A program made the translations under genes and the position numbers. This document shows, piece after piece, positions 1-7,063 of a stretch of DNA of 44,298 bases (positions are counted from its first letter, which is position 1; each line of letters opens with the position of its first letter). Under the pieces are notes generated by a model, which saw only the letters and a list, made by a program, of their open reading frames with translations, did no database searches and was not told the origin of the DNA. Origin of the DNA: CAJCIY01 sp036379355 (GTDB lineage Bacteria; Actinomycetota; Actinomycetes; Mycobacteriales; CAJCIY01); contig DASVGV010000139.1 of the NCBI GenBank assembly GCA_036379355.1, forward strand, positions 1-44,298, in the 5' to 3' direction.

Positions 1-25
1 CATACCGCTGCTCAGCCACAGACAT
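1..25 (-). CDS. Transposase, N-terminal fragment (IS481-like), runs off the window
   Basis: Only eight codons are visible: ATG at 23-25 on the minus strand gives MSVAEQRY and continues beyond base 1. This opening resembles IS481-family DDE transposases, whose first helix-turn-helix begins with a similar AEQRY segment. A second in-frame ATG lies nine bases upstream (32-34, adding MRE), and a GGGAG sits between the two, which favours the inner start. The rest of the gene, its catalytic residues and whether it is intact cannot be seen. Confidence 0.5.
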
Positions 26-44
26 CTCCCGCATGAACCGGGAG

Positions 45-132
45 TGTCACCAATCACCCGAAGTAGGTGTCACCCATCAACCGAAACACTGACACCCCTC
101 ACCCGAAGGTCGAGTGAGAAGCATCAGCCGAA
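45..132. repeat. Four degenerate 18-bp direct repeats in the IS end
   Basis: Four related 18-mers lie at 45-62 (TGTCACCAATCACCCGAA), 68-85 (TGTCACCCATCAACCGAA), 90-107 (TGACACCCCTCACCCGAA) and 115-132 (TGAGAAGCATCAGCCGAA). Their start spacing is 23, 22 and 25 bp. The outermost copy is the most diverged and the shared core is ATCAnCCGAA. The spacing of about two helical turns suggests transposase binding sites all on one DNA face. That role is inferred from how repeated end sequences work in other insertion sequences. Confidence 0.75.
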
Positions 133-148
133 CTCACACACACACCGG

Positions 149-222
149 TGGGGCGGGTGGGGCTCGAACCCACGACCGGAGGATTATGAGTCCCCTGCTC
201 TGACCGGCTGAGCTACCGCCCC
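149..222 (-). tRNA. tRNA with CAU anticodon, probably tRNA-Met (elongator)
   Basis: The minus strand folds into a 74-nt cloverleaf: acceptor GGGGCGG (216-222) pairs with CCGCCCC (150-156), the discriminator is A (149), and the T loop TTCGAGC is present. The anticodon is CAU (complement of 186-188) in loop CTCATAA. No CCA is encoded. The initiator is excluded because position 1 pairs normally in the acceptor stem. The CAU anticodon also occurs in tRNA-Ile2, where TilS converts C to lysidine, and sequence reading alone does not fully exclude that identity. Confidence 0.9.
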
Positions 223-340
223 GGACGCGAGCAAGGCTGCCACACAAGGACCGATCTTCGCCGTCCGCGGCGCCGCTGCCGGGAGAGACGTCGCGCCCTC
301 GGCGCTCAAGCGGAGATCACCTCGATCCGATACTCGCGCA

Positions 341-1543
341 GTGAGCCTGCGCATGCCCCTGGCACCGCTGCCGCGTACGGACGCGGCTCGACACTGGGCG
401 GGCGTGGCCACCACGTCGGGTGTGGACTTCACGCCGGATCGCGCTCGCGAACTCGTGGCGACCGCGACCGCCGGGAGGACCGCCGCCCTGCTCATCGCCT
501 TCGCGTCGCCGGCAGCCGACCCTTCTGTCCTCGCCCGGGCGCTGCAGGACGCGGCCGGTACGGTGCCCGTCGTCGGGACGACCACGGCCGGCGAGATCTC
601 CACCGGCGGGGCAAGCAGCGGCGGCATCGTCCTCATGGCACTCGGCGGCGACGGAATCCACGTCGCGACGAGCGCAGCAACGGGCGCGAGTCGCGACCTG
701 CGGCAGGCGGGCGCGACAGCGGCCGGCGCGGTGGACGCCGTCGTCGGCGAGCACCGCATCGTCCTGCTCCTCGCGGACGGGCTGGTCGGCGACCTGCAGG
801 AGGTCGTGAGAGGCGCGTACGACGTCGCCGGCGCCGCCGTCCCACTCGTCGGCGGCTGCGCCGGAGACGACGGGCTCATGCAGTGCACCTTCGTCCTGGC
901 CGATGGCGAGGCACATACCGACGTGGTACTGGGCGTCGGGCTCGCGGCAGACACACCGTGGGGCATCGGAGTCGCGCACGGCTGGCGCCGGGTGGGTGAG
1001 CCCATGCTGGTGACCCGCAGCGAAGGTACGACCGTGCACAGCCTGGACGACGCGCCAGCACTCGACGTCTATCTGCGCAACCTGAATGCCCCGCCGGAGG
1101 CGACCGTCGATGCGGCAGCGTTCAACCGCTGGGCCATGTGCCACCCGCTCGGCATGAGCCGTCGCAGTGGCGAAGAGGTCCGGTTCATCGCCGGCGCGGA
1201 CTTCGAGTCCCGCTCCCTCCAGTGCATTGCGTCCGTTCCGCAGTCGGGCCTGGTCTGGCTGATGGAGGGAGACTGCACGTCCGTCATGGATGCCACGCAC
1301 GCCGCCTGCGCGCAGGCCCTGTCGGCACTCGGCGACCGGCCGCCGGTCGCCGTCCTGGCGTTCGATTGCGTTGCCCGCAAAGGCATCTTGGGCGACGCGG
1401 GCCTCGCCGCCGAGGTGGACGCGATCACGAGCGCGGCGCCGGAGGCAGCGGTCGTGGGCTTCTACACGTACGGCGAAATCGCGCGCGTTCAGGGGACGAG
1501 CGGCTTCCACAACCAGACGCTCGTGCTGCTCGCGATGGCCTGA
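341..1543 (+). CDS. FIST-domain sensor protein (FIST N and C domains)
   Basis: This is a 400-residue soluble protein with the FIST architecture. The N-terminal half (about residues 20-225) contains the TTTAGEIS segment and repeated GG-rich turns. The C-terminal half (about 235-395) ends with GFYTYGEIARVQG and FHNQTLVLLA, typical of FIST_C. FIST domains are predicted ligand sensors, possibly for amino acids or similar small molecules; no enzymatic residues are expected. The stop is followed one base later by the ATG of a GGDEF-EAL protein, so the two are almost certainly one operon, with the sensor likely feeding the c-di-GMP enzyme. Start: GTG 341 has no clear Shine-Dalgarno; ATG 353 is the alternative. 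A weak -10-like GATACT (329-334) lies 7 nt before the GTG, so a leaderless transcript is possible. Confidence 0.85.
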   Translation: MSLRMPLAPLPRTDAARHWAGVATTSGVDFTPDRARELVATATAGRTAALLIAFASPAADPSVLARALQDAAGTVPVVGTTTAGEISTGGASSGGIVLMALGGDGIHVATSAATGASRDLRQAGATAAGAVDAVVGEHRIVLLLADGLVGDLQEVVRGAYDVAGAAVPLVGGCAGDDGLMQCTFVLADGEAHTDVVLGVGLAADTPWGIGVAHGWRRVGEPMLVTRSEGTTVHSLDDAPALDVYLRNLNAPPEATVDAAAFNRWAMCHPLGMSRRSGEEVRFIAGADFESRSLQCIASVPQSGLVWLMEGDCTSVMDATHAACAQALSALGDRPPVAVLAFDCVARKGILGDAGLAAEVDAITSAAPEAAVVGFYTYGEIARVQGTSGFHNQTLVLLAMA

Positions 1544-1544
1544 C

Positions 1545-3824
1545 ATGGCCGTCCAGTGGGCTGCGGAGCAGCTGACGACCTTTCTCGCCGCGCTGTCGAC
1601 GGCGACCGACCGAGCGTCGATGCTCCGCCGCGCCGTCGACCTGGCCGCGGAGAGCCTGGAGGCCGAGGTGGTCGCGTACGTCGAGGGAGCGGATGCACCC
1701 GCCATCACGGGCTATCCACCGGGCCGAGCACCCGTCCAGGCCCTGGTCGCCCTGGCCCAGGGCCGCTCCGGTCAGGCCGACCTGCCTGGCCTCGGCACGG
1801 TCTCGTACCACACGGCGCCACTGGACGGCCCGGTGGCGGCGCACCTCGTCACCGCGCGCACGGGGACCGCGCCCTTCACGGACGACGACGGAACGCTGCT
1901 GCGGGGGATGGCCAGGGTCCTCGGCCTCAGCCTGCTCGCGTCCGAGCAACTCCGGGACGAACGCGACCGCCGCACCGACAGTGAGCGGGAGGCCGCGGGC
2001 ATTCGAGACCTTTTGCGTTCGGTCGAGGAGCGGCAGATGCTGCTCGAGCGGCTCACCCGCATCCAACGCTCGATCACCGGCCAGGCGCCCCTGCACGAGG
2101 TCCTCGACAGCATCGTGGCCGGCGCCCGCGAACTGACCGACTCCGAAGTCGTCGTGCTGCGCTGCGTCGATCCGACTGACCCCACGGCACTCGCGACTGT
2201 GGCCGCGCACGGGGATCCCCACGGTTGCCTGCCCCGCACGCTGCCGGCGGGCGGCTACGTCGCAGGTCGCGCGTTCGCCGAGGACGCCCTCGTGGTCGGA
2301 GCCGGCAGCGAGCTGTTGTCCGGCTTCACCGCGGCCATGGCCGCGCCCGTACGGGAGAAGGACGTTCCCGTCGGTGCTCTGACCGTGGCGACGCGGACAG
2401 CGAACCGGACGTACACCCGCGCGGAACAGGAGACGCTGACGTCGTTTGCGGCGCATGCCAGCCTCGCCCTGAGCGAGGCGCACACGGCGGAGGCGCTGCG
2501 CGGTGCGCTCGAGGCCGCCCGGCACGACGCGCTGCACGACGTCCTCACCGGCTTGCCCAACCGGGCCCTGCTCCGCGACCGGCTGGATCACGCCGCCGCC
2601 CGCGCGAAGCGGCGGCCCCGCGACATGGCGCTGCTCTTCCTGGACATCGACAACTTCAAGCACATCAACGACAGCCTGGGTCACGACGCGGGCGACGCCT
2701 TGCTGGTAGCCGTGGCGCGCCGGCTCGTCGACTCGGTGCGGCCGGTCGACACCATCGCGCGGCTCGGGGGGGACGAGTTCGCCGTCCTCATCGAGGAGAT
2801 GGCGTCCGAGAGCGAGGCCGAAGAGCTCGCGCACCGCTTGCTGCAGGCGCTGGCCGAGCCGGTGGTCGTGATCGACCGACAGGTCGAGGTGTCCGCCAGC
2901 GTGGGCATCGCGATCTGGGACACCCTGGGCGAGGCCCACGAGCTGCTGTCCAACGCGGACCTGGCGATGTACGAGGCGAAGCGCGCCGGCGGCGGCCGAG
3001 GTGTCCTGTTCGAGCCCGGCATGCACGAGCGCACGCTCGCTCGACTGGACATCGAGCGCGACCTTCGGCCGGCCATCGAGAACGGGCAGCTGGTCATGTA
3101 CTACCAGCCCGTCGTCGAGCTCGGCACCGGCCTGGTCCGCACGTGCGAGGCGCTGGTGCGCTGGCAGCACCCGGCACGGGGGCTCCTGGGTCCCAACGAG
3201 TTCATCCCCGTTGCCGAGTCGTCCCGCTTGATCGGGCTGCTCGGCGACGAGGTGCTGCGCCAGTCGGTCGCCGACGCGGTGACCTGGCCGGACGATGTCC
3301 GGCTCGCCGTCAACCTCTCTCCCCGGGAGCTCACCGCGGACCTGCCCCGCCGCGTCGCCGACCGTCTCGCCGCCGCCGGACTCGAGCCGGACCGGCTGAC
3401 CGTCGAGGTGACCGAAGGGGTCGTCATGGCGGACAGTGACGCCTTCGCCGTCATCGACCAGCTGCACGGGCTGGGCATCCACGTCGCGATCGACGACTTC
3501 GGTACGGGCTACTCGTCGCTGAGCCGGCTGCGCTCGCTGCCCGTTGACACGCTCAAGATCGACCAGAGCTTCGTCAGTGCCATGCACACCTGCGACGGGC
3601 TCGCGGTGATCGGCGCAATCCTGGCGCTCGGCAAGGCCGCGGGCCTCACCACGGTCGCCGAGGGCGTCGAGACGCCCGACCAGTTGCGAGCGCTGACGGA
3701 GTTGGGCTGCGACTACGGGCAAGGCTTCCTGCTGTCCCGACCGGTGCCAGCGTCCGCCGCCCCCACGCTGTTCTCCAGTCGGTTCATTCCAGAGCGCCTG
3801 GTGCCCGCCCCCGGCGTGGCCTGA
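1545..3824 (+). CDS. GAF-GAF-GGDEF-EAL protein (diguanylate cyclase/phosphodiesterase)
   Basis: This 759-residue cytoplasmic protein carries a degenerate GAF-like region (about 17-130), a helical linker, a second GAF (about 170-305), GGDEF (about 325-485) and EAL (about 500-745). GGDEF is intact at 408-412, with an RxxD inhibitory site (RPVD) five residues before it, so cyclase activity with product feedback is plausible. The EAL domain keeps EAL (535-537), VNLSPREL, the DDFGTGYSSL loop (from residue 650), K in LKIDQSF and VAEGVET, so phosphodiesterase activity is also plausible; the net direction cannot be read from sequence. No membrane segment is seen. The ATG at 1545 was chosen because it lies one base after the FIST stop; longer in-frame extensions upstream only antisense-read the FIST gene. 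Confidence 0.93.
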   Translation: MAVQWAAEQLTTFLAALSTATDRASMLRRAVDLAAESLEAEVVAYVEGADAPAITGYPPGRAPVQALVALAQGRSGQADLPGLGTVSYHTAPLDGPVAAHLVTARTGTAPFTDDDGTLLRGMARVLGLSLLASEQLRDERDRRTDSEREAAGIRDLLRSVEERQMLLERLTRIQRSITGQAPLHEVLDSIVAGARELTDSEVVVLRCVDPTDPTALATVAAHGDPHGCLPRTLPAGGYVAGRAFAEDALVVGAGSELLSGFTAAMAAPVREKDVPVGALTVATRTANRTYTRAEQETLTSFAAHASLALSEAHTAEALRGALEAARHDALHDVLTGLPNRALLRDRLDHAAARAKRRPRDMALLFLDIDNFKHINDSLGHDAGDALLVAVARRLVDSVRPVDTIARLGGDEFAVLIEEMASESEAEELAHRLLQALAEPVVVIDRQVEVSASVGIAIWDTLGEAHELLSNADLAMYEAKRAGGGRGVLFEPGMHERTLARLDIERDLRPAIENGQLVMYYQPVVELGTGLVRTCEALVRWQHPARGLLGPNEFIPVAESSRLIGLLGDEVLRQSVADAVTWPDDVRLAVNLSPRELTADLPRRVADRLAAAGLEPDRLTVEVTEGVVMADSDAFAVIDQLHGLGIHVAIDDFGTGYSSLSRLRSLPVDTLKIDQSFVSAMHTCDGLAVIGAILALGKAAGLTTVAEGVETPDQLRALTELGCDYGQGFLLSRPVPASAAPTLFSSRFIPERLVPAPGVA

Positions 3825-3833
3825 TCGCCCGCA

Positions 3834-4691
3834 TCAGCGGGAGGGGCGAGCCCGCGGGCCACGCACCACGTCCAGCGTCGCGAGGACCTCAGGGTCGGCG
3901 ATCAGCTCGATGTCGCGAACCCGCCCACCCTCCACGTGGAAGGCGAATGCGACCTGCAGCGCACCGCGCTGGAACCAGGCTGCCCCCGGGTCGTCGTCGA
4001 TGGTGACCGGCACGGCTCCGCGCGCGCCGTTGAAGCGGGCGGCGACGGCATCCCGGCCCTCGTACGCCGCCTGAGTTCCCATCCGCCGCCCGGCTGGGTC
4101 GGCGTGCATGACGACATCCGGTGCCAGCAGCGACATCAACGTGGCGAGCTCGCCCCCGCGCGCGGCCGCGAGGAACGCCGCCACGACGCGACGGTGCTCT
4201 GCGCGGGCAGCTCGCTCGGCGGCAGGTTCCGGCTCCCCCTGCACCTTGCGCCGCGCACGACTCGCCAGCTGCCGGGCGGCCGTATCGGACCGCCCGAGGG
4301 CGACGGCGATCTCGTCGAAGGGGTAGCCGAACACGTCGTGCAGCACGAGTGCGGCGCGCTCGGCAGGCGTGAGCATGTCGAGCACGACCTGCATGGCCGC
4401 ACCCACCCGGTCGGCGACCAGCGCATCGGCCTCCGGGTCGTCCGGGGCGATATCGGCCGCCGGCTGCTCGCTCGTCGCCCGCGCGCGCCGGCGCAGACGG
4501 TCGAGGCACAGCCGTGTCACCACCGTCGTGAGCCAAGCAGGCAGGTCGTCAACGTCGCCGGCCCGGGAGAGGCGTAGCCACGCCTCCTGGACCACGTCCT
4601 CGGCGTCGGCGCTCGAGCCGAGGATGCGGGCTGCCACGGCGCTCAGCCGGGGGCGCTGGTGTTCGAAGTCGGTCACGTCCACGCTGGTCAC
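3834..4691 (-). CDS. ECF sigma factor with C-terminal SnoaL-like domain (SigI/SigJ type)
   Basis: This 285-residue sigma factor has region 2 (about 1-75, with SADAEDVVQEAWLRL), region 4 (about 115-170, LTPAERAALVLHDVFGYPFDEIA and ASRARRKV) and a fused SnoaL-like domain (about 185-280) that in this group replaces an anti-sigma factor. It lacks the WLPEP linker motif of classical ECF41/SigJ proteins and resembles mycobacterial SigI more closely. The GTG at 4691 was chosen over an in-frame start at 4820 for three reasons: length fits the family, homology begins right after it (DVTDFEHQRPRL), and a family-type promoter ends 8 nt before it. That arrangement suggests a leaderless message, although AGGAG also precedes the GTG by 3 nt. 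It is divergent from the catalase gene. Confidence 0.9.
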   Translation of the reverse strand: MTSVDVTDFEHQRPRLSAVAARILGSSADAEDVVQEAWLRLSRAGDVDDLPAWLTTVVTRLCLDRLRRRARATSEQPAADIAPDDPEADALVADRVGAAMQVVLDMLTPAERAALVLHDVFGYPFDEIAVALGRSDTAARQLASRARRKVQGEPEPAAERAARAEHRRVVAAFLAAARGGELATLMSLLAPDVVMHADPAGRRMGTQAAYEGRDAVAARFNGARGAVPVTIDDDPGAAWFQRGALQVAFAFHVEGGRVRDIELIADPEVLATLDVVRGPRARPSR

Positions 4692-4699
4692 GGTCTCCT

Positions 4700-4726
4700 G
4701 ACGCACGGCATGCCCGACCTGTGACA
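4700..4726 (-). promoter_or_regulatory. SigJ/ECF41-type promoter of the adjacent sigma gene
   Basis: On the minus strand, TGTCACA (4720-4726) is followed by exactly 16 bases and CGTC (4700-4703). This is the promoter form known for SnoaL-fused ECF sigma factors; in Mycobacterium tuberculosis SigJ drives sigI from GTCACA-N16-CGTCCT. The CGTC ends 8 nt before the GTG at 4691, so transcription would start at or next to the start codon. Autoregulation or control by a paralogous sigma factor is inferred. Confidence 0.75.
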
Positions 4727-4907
4727 CCTTCGCGGTCCTCCCGGAGGTCTGTGCCTGCGCCACGGCCACGTCAACCCTCATCGCGGAACCTGTCTTCCGC
4801 CGAGTGACGCCGCCGGCCACCGGGTAGACGGCCAGAGAGCGTCGTCAGGGGCGCTCGCTCCACCTGTCAGCAGCAGGACTTCCCGACCGCGTGAGGAGCC
4901 GTTTCCC

Positions 4908-6431
4908 GTGACCACTGACGCATCGCGCCCGACCACCACCGACGCCGGCATTCCTGTCGCCAGCGATGGCATGTCCCTCTCCGTGGGTCCGGACGGCCCG
5001 CTGCTGCTGAATGACCACTACCTGATCGAGCAGATGGCGATGTTCAACCGGGAGCGCATACCAGAGCGCCAACCGCATGCGAAGGGAGGCGGCGCCTTCG
5101 GCACCTTCGAGGTGACGTACGACGTCAGTGCCTACACGCGCGCGGCGGTCTTCCAACCGGGCACCAAGACCGACATGCTCGCCCGGTTCTCGACCGTCGC
5201 CGGCGAGAGGGGCAGCCCCGACACGTGGCGCGACCCGCGCGGGTTCGCGATGAAGTTCTACACGAGCGAGGGCAACTTCGACCTCGTCGGCAACAACACC
5301 CCGGTGTTCTTCATGCGCGACCCCATGAAGTTCCAGCACTTCATCCGGTCGCAGAAGCGGCGGGCGGCGAACAACCTGCGCGACCACGACATGCAGTGGG
5401 ACTACTGGACGCTCACGCCGGAGTCGGCGCATCAGGTCACCTGGCTGATGGGCGACCGCGGCATACCCCGCAGCTGGCGACACATGAACGGCTACTCGAG
5501 CCACACGTACATGTGGATCAACGCGAAGGGCGAACGGGTCTGGGTGAAATACCACTTCCTGACAGACCAGGGCATCGAGTTCTTCACGCAGGACGAGGCC
5601 GACCAGATGGCATCGGTCGACACCGACTACCACCAGCGCGACCTCTACGAGCACATCGAGGCCGGTGAGTTCCCGAGCTGGACTCTGAAGATGCAGATCA
5701 TGCCGTTCGAGGACGCGAAGACCTACCGGTTCAACCCGTTCGACCTCACCAAGGTCTGGCCGCACGGGGACTACCCGCTGCACGAGGTGGGGCGGATGAC
5801 GCTGAACCGCAACGTCACCGACTACCACACCGAAATCGAGCAAGCGGCGTTCGAGCCCAACAACCTCGTCGCGGGAACAGGCCTGTCACCGGACAAGATG
5901 CTGCTCGCGCGCGGCTTCAGCTACTCCGACGCGCACCGGGCCCGCCTCGGCAGCAACTACCGGCAGATTCCGGTGAACCAGCCCGTCGTGCCCGTGCACA
6001 GCTACTCCAAGGACGGGCACCTGCGGATGCAGAACGTGACCGACCCGGTGTACGCACCCAACTCGTACGGCGGGCCGCAGGCCGACCCGTCCCGCACCGA
6101 CGACGGCGGCCACTGGTACGCCGACGGCGAGATGGTCCGGGCGGCGTACACGCTGCGTGCCGACGACGACGACTGGGGCCAGGCCGGGACGCTCGTTCGC
6201 GAGATCATGGACGACGCCGCCCGCGGACGGCTCGTCGACAACATCGTCGGCCACCTGCTGAACGGCGTGAGCGAAAGGGTGCTCGCCCGTGCCTTCGACT
6301 ACTGGCGCCACGTCGACGCCGATGTCGGGAACCGGGTCGAGGCGGGCGTCCGCGCCCAGCAAGCCGACCAGGACCCCAAGGCCGCCGCACAGGGCAGCCA
6401 CGCGCGGTCGGACATGCAGACCAAGGCCTGA
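4908..6431 (+). CDS. katA: Monofunctional haem catalase (small-subunit clade)
   Basis: This 507-residue enzyme dismutates hydrogen peroxide to water and oxygen in the cytoplasm. Distal haem residues are present: H57 in RIPERQPHAKG and the VGNN asparagine at 128. The proximal ligand is Y338 in GFSYSDAHRARLG. There is no C-terminal flavodoxin-like domain, so it belongs to the small-subunit clade. The GTG start has GAGGAG (4893-4898) 9 nt upstream. It is divergent from the SnoaL-fused sigma gene and followed by an AhpD/CMD-like protein, forming an oxidative-stress neighbourhood. The symbol is assigned by family; katA and katE-type names are used loosely. Confidence 0.96.
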   Translation: MTTDASRPTTTDAGIPVASDGMSLSVGPDGPLLLNDHYLIEQMAMFNRERIPERQPHAKGGGAFGTFEVTYDVSAYTRAAVFQPGTKTDMLARFSTVAGERGSPDTWRDPRGFAMKFYTSEGNFDLVGNNTPVFFMRDPMKFQHFIRSQKRRAANNLRDHDMQWDYWTLTPESAHQVTWLMGDRGIPRSWRHMNGYSSHTYMWINAKGERVWVKYHFLTDQGIEFFTQDEADQMASVDTDYHQRDLYEHIEAGEFPSWTLKMQIMPFEDAKTYRFNPFDLTKVWPHGDYPLHEVGRMTLNRNVTDYHTEIEQAAFEPNNLVAGTGLSPDKMLLARGFSYSDAHRARLGSNYRQIPVNQPVVPVHSYSKDGHLRMQNVTDPVYAPNSYGGPQADPSRTDDGGHWYADGEMVRAAYTLRADDDDWGQAGTLVREIMDDAARGRLVDNIVGHLLNGVSERVLARAFDYWRHVDADVGNRVEAGVRAQQADQDPKAAAQGSHARSDMQTKA

Positions 6432-6462
6432 ACCACCACGGATCCTGGCGGTCCCGGCCGTT

Positions 6463-6503
6463 CCCCTGGGCGACGGCGGCGCCCAGGGCTCCACGCCCAG
6501 GGG
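6463..6503 (+). terminator. Hairpin after catalase with two competing 3' arms
   Basis: The left arm CCCCTGGGCG (6463-6472) can pair with a near arm CGCCCAGGG (6480-6488, 9 bp) or a far arm CGCCCAGGGG (6494-6503, 10 bp). No U-tract follows, so if it terminates it is the GC-rich actinobacterial kind. It may partly separate catalase from the downstream CMD gene. Confidence 0.5.
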
Positions 6504-6575
6504 ATGGCGGTCGGCGCGGTTCGGGCCGGGCGTAACCTCAAAGGCAGGGGGTGTGGACTCAAGGAGGCGACGAAC

Positions 6576-7037
6576 GTGACGCAGCGGTTGGCGATCGGAG
6601 AGATCGACCCGGACGCGTACAAGGCCGTACTGGGACTGGAGAAGTACGTCCGCTCCGGCAACCTGGACGCACGAATCCTGGACCTGGTCAAGATCAGAGC
6701 GTCGCAGATCAACCACTGCGCGTGGTGCCTCGACATGCACGTCGCCGAGGCGCGGAAGGCCGGCATCGACCAGCGTCAGATCGACCTGATTGCGGCCTGG
6801 CGGGAGGCGGACCCCCTGTTCAGCGCGCGCGAGCGGGCTGCCCTCGCGTTCACCGAGGCCGTGACACTCATCAGCGTCGACGGCGTCCCCGACCCGGTGT
6901 GGAACGAGGTCGCCGCCGTGTTCGACGAGAAGGAGACGGTGCAGCTGCTGATGGCCATCGCCGCCATCAACGTCTGGAATCGGATGAACGTCAGCGCGCG
7001 GACACAGCTGCCGGACGAGCCGGCGACCGCCGGCTGA
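6576..7037 (+). CDS. Carboxymuconolactone decarboxylase/AhpD-like peroxidase-family protein
   Basis: This 153-residue protein has the AhpD-like core: C48-A-W-C51 followed by H55 in NHCAWCLDMH, a redox CxxC typical of peroxidase-type CMD proteins, then an all-helical remainder. It probably acts as a thiol-dependent peroxidase or reductase partner, and the catalase upstream supports a peroxide role. The GTG at 6576 was chosen because AAGGAGG lies just upstream and homology begins there; a 24-residue upstream extension reads the terminator region. Family members are often next to SnoaL-fused ECF sigma genes, as here. Confidence 0.88.
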   Translation: MTQRLAIGEIDPDAYKAVLGLEKYVRSGNLDARILDLVKIRASQINHCAWCLDMHVAEARKAGIDQRQIDLIAAWREADPLFSARERAALAFTEAVTLISVDGVPDPVWNEVAAVFDEKETVQLLMAIAAINVWNRMNVSARTQLPDEPATAG

Positions 7038-7063
7038 CGCCCACGACACGAGCCCTCCACGAG

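Larger units (their letters stand above)
1..147 (-). mobile_element. Terminal end of an IS481-like insertion sequence (cut by the window edge)
   Basis: Read on the minus strand, this is the left end of an insertion sequence: a terminal region with four degenerate repeats, then the start of a transposase reading frame that leaves the window at base 1. The exact outer boundary is unresolved (somewhere between about 107 and 147). The TGTG run at about 140-149 (minus strand) would fit an element starting with TG. The element stops within a few bases of the 3' end of the adjacent tRNA. The family call rests on the first transposase residues, which match IS481-family proteins I know; IS21 is the alternative because multiple terminal repeats are typical there. 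No target-site duplication can be judged from one end. Confidence 0.6.

Noticed and set aside
45..132. Short CRISPR array
   Set aside because: The repeats are degenerate and the gaps are only 4-7 nt, with no spacers; they are IS-end repeats.
149..222. Initiator tRNA-fMet
   Set aside because: The first acceptor base pair is normal; the initiator has an unpaired position 1. Met versus Ile2 is left open.
3828..3841. Hairpin CCCGC-ATCA-GCGGG between the GGDEF-EAL and sigma genes
   Set aside because: The stem is only 5 bp and overlaps the sigma stop codon; it is too weak to call a terminator.
4692..4820. Longer sigma-factor start at 4820
   Set aside because: The added 43 residues are not conserved, and the family promoter lies inside them.
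4865..4891. TGTCAGC-N16-CGCG before the catalase gene as a second SnoaL-sigma promoter
   Set aside because: Both elements deviate from the consensus, and a start there would cut off the catalase ribosome binding site at 4893-4898.
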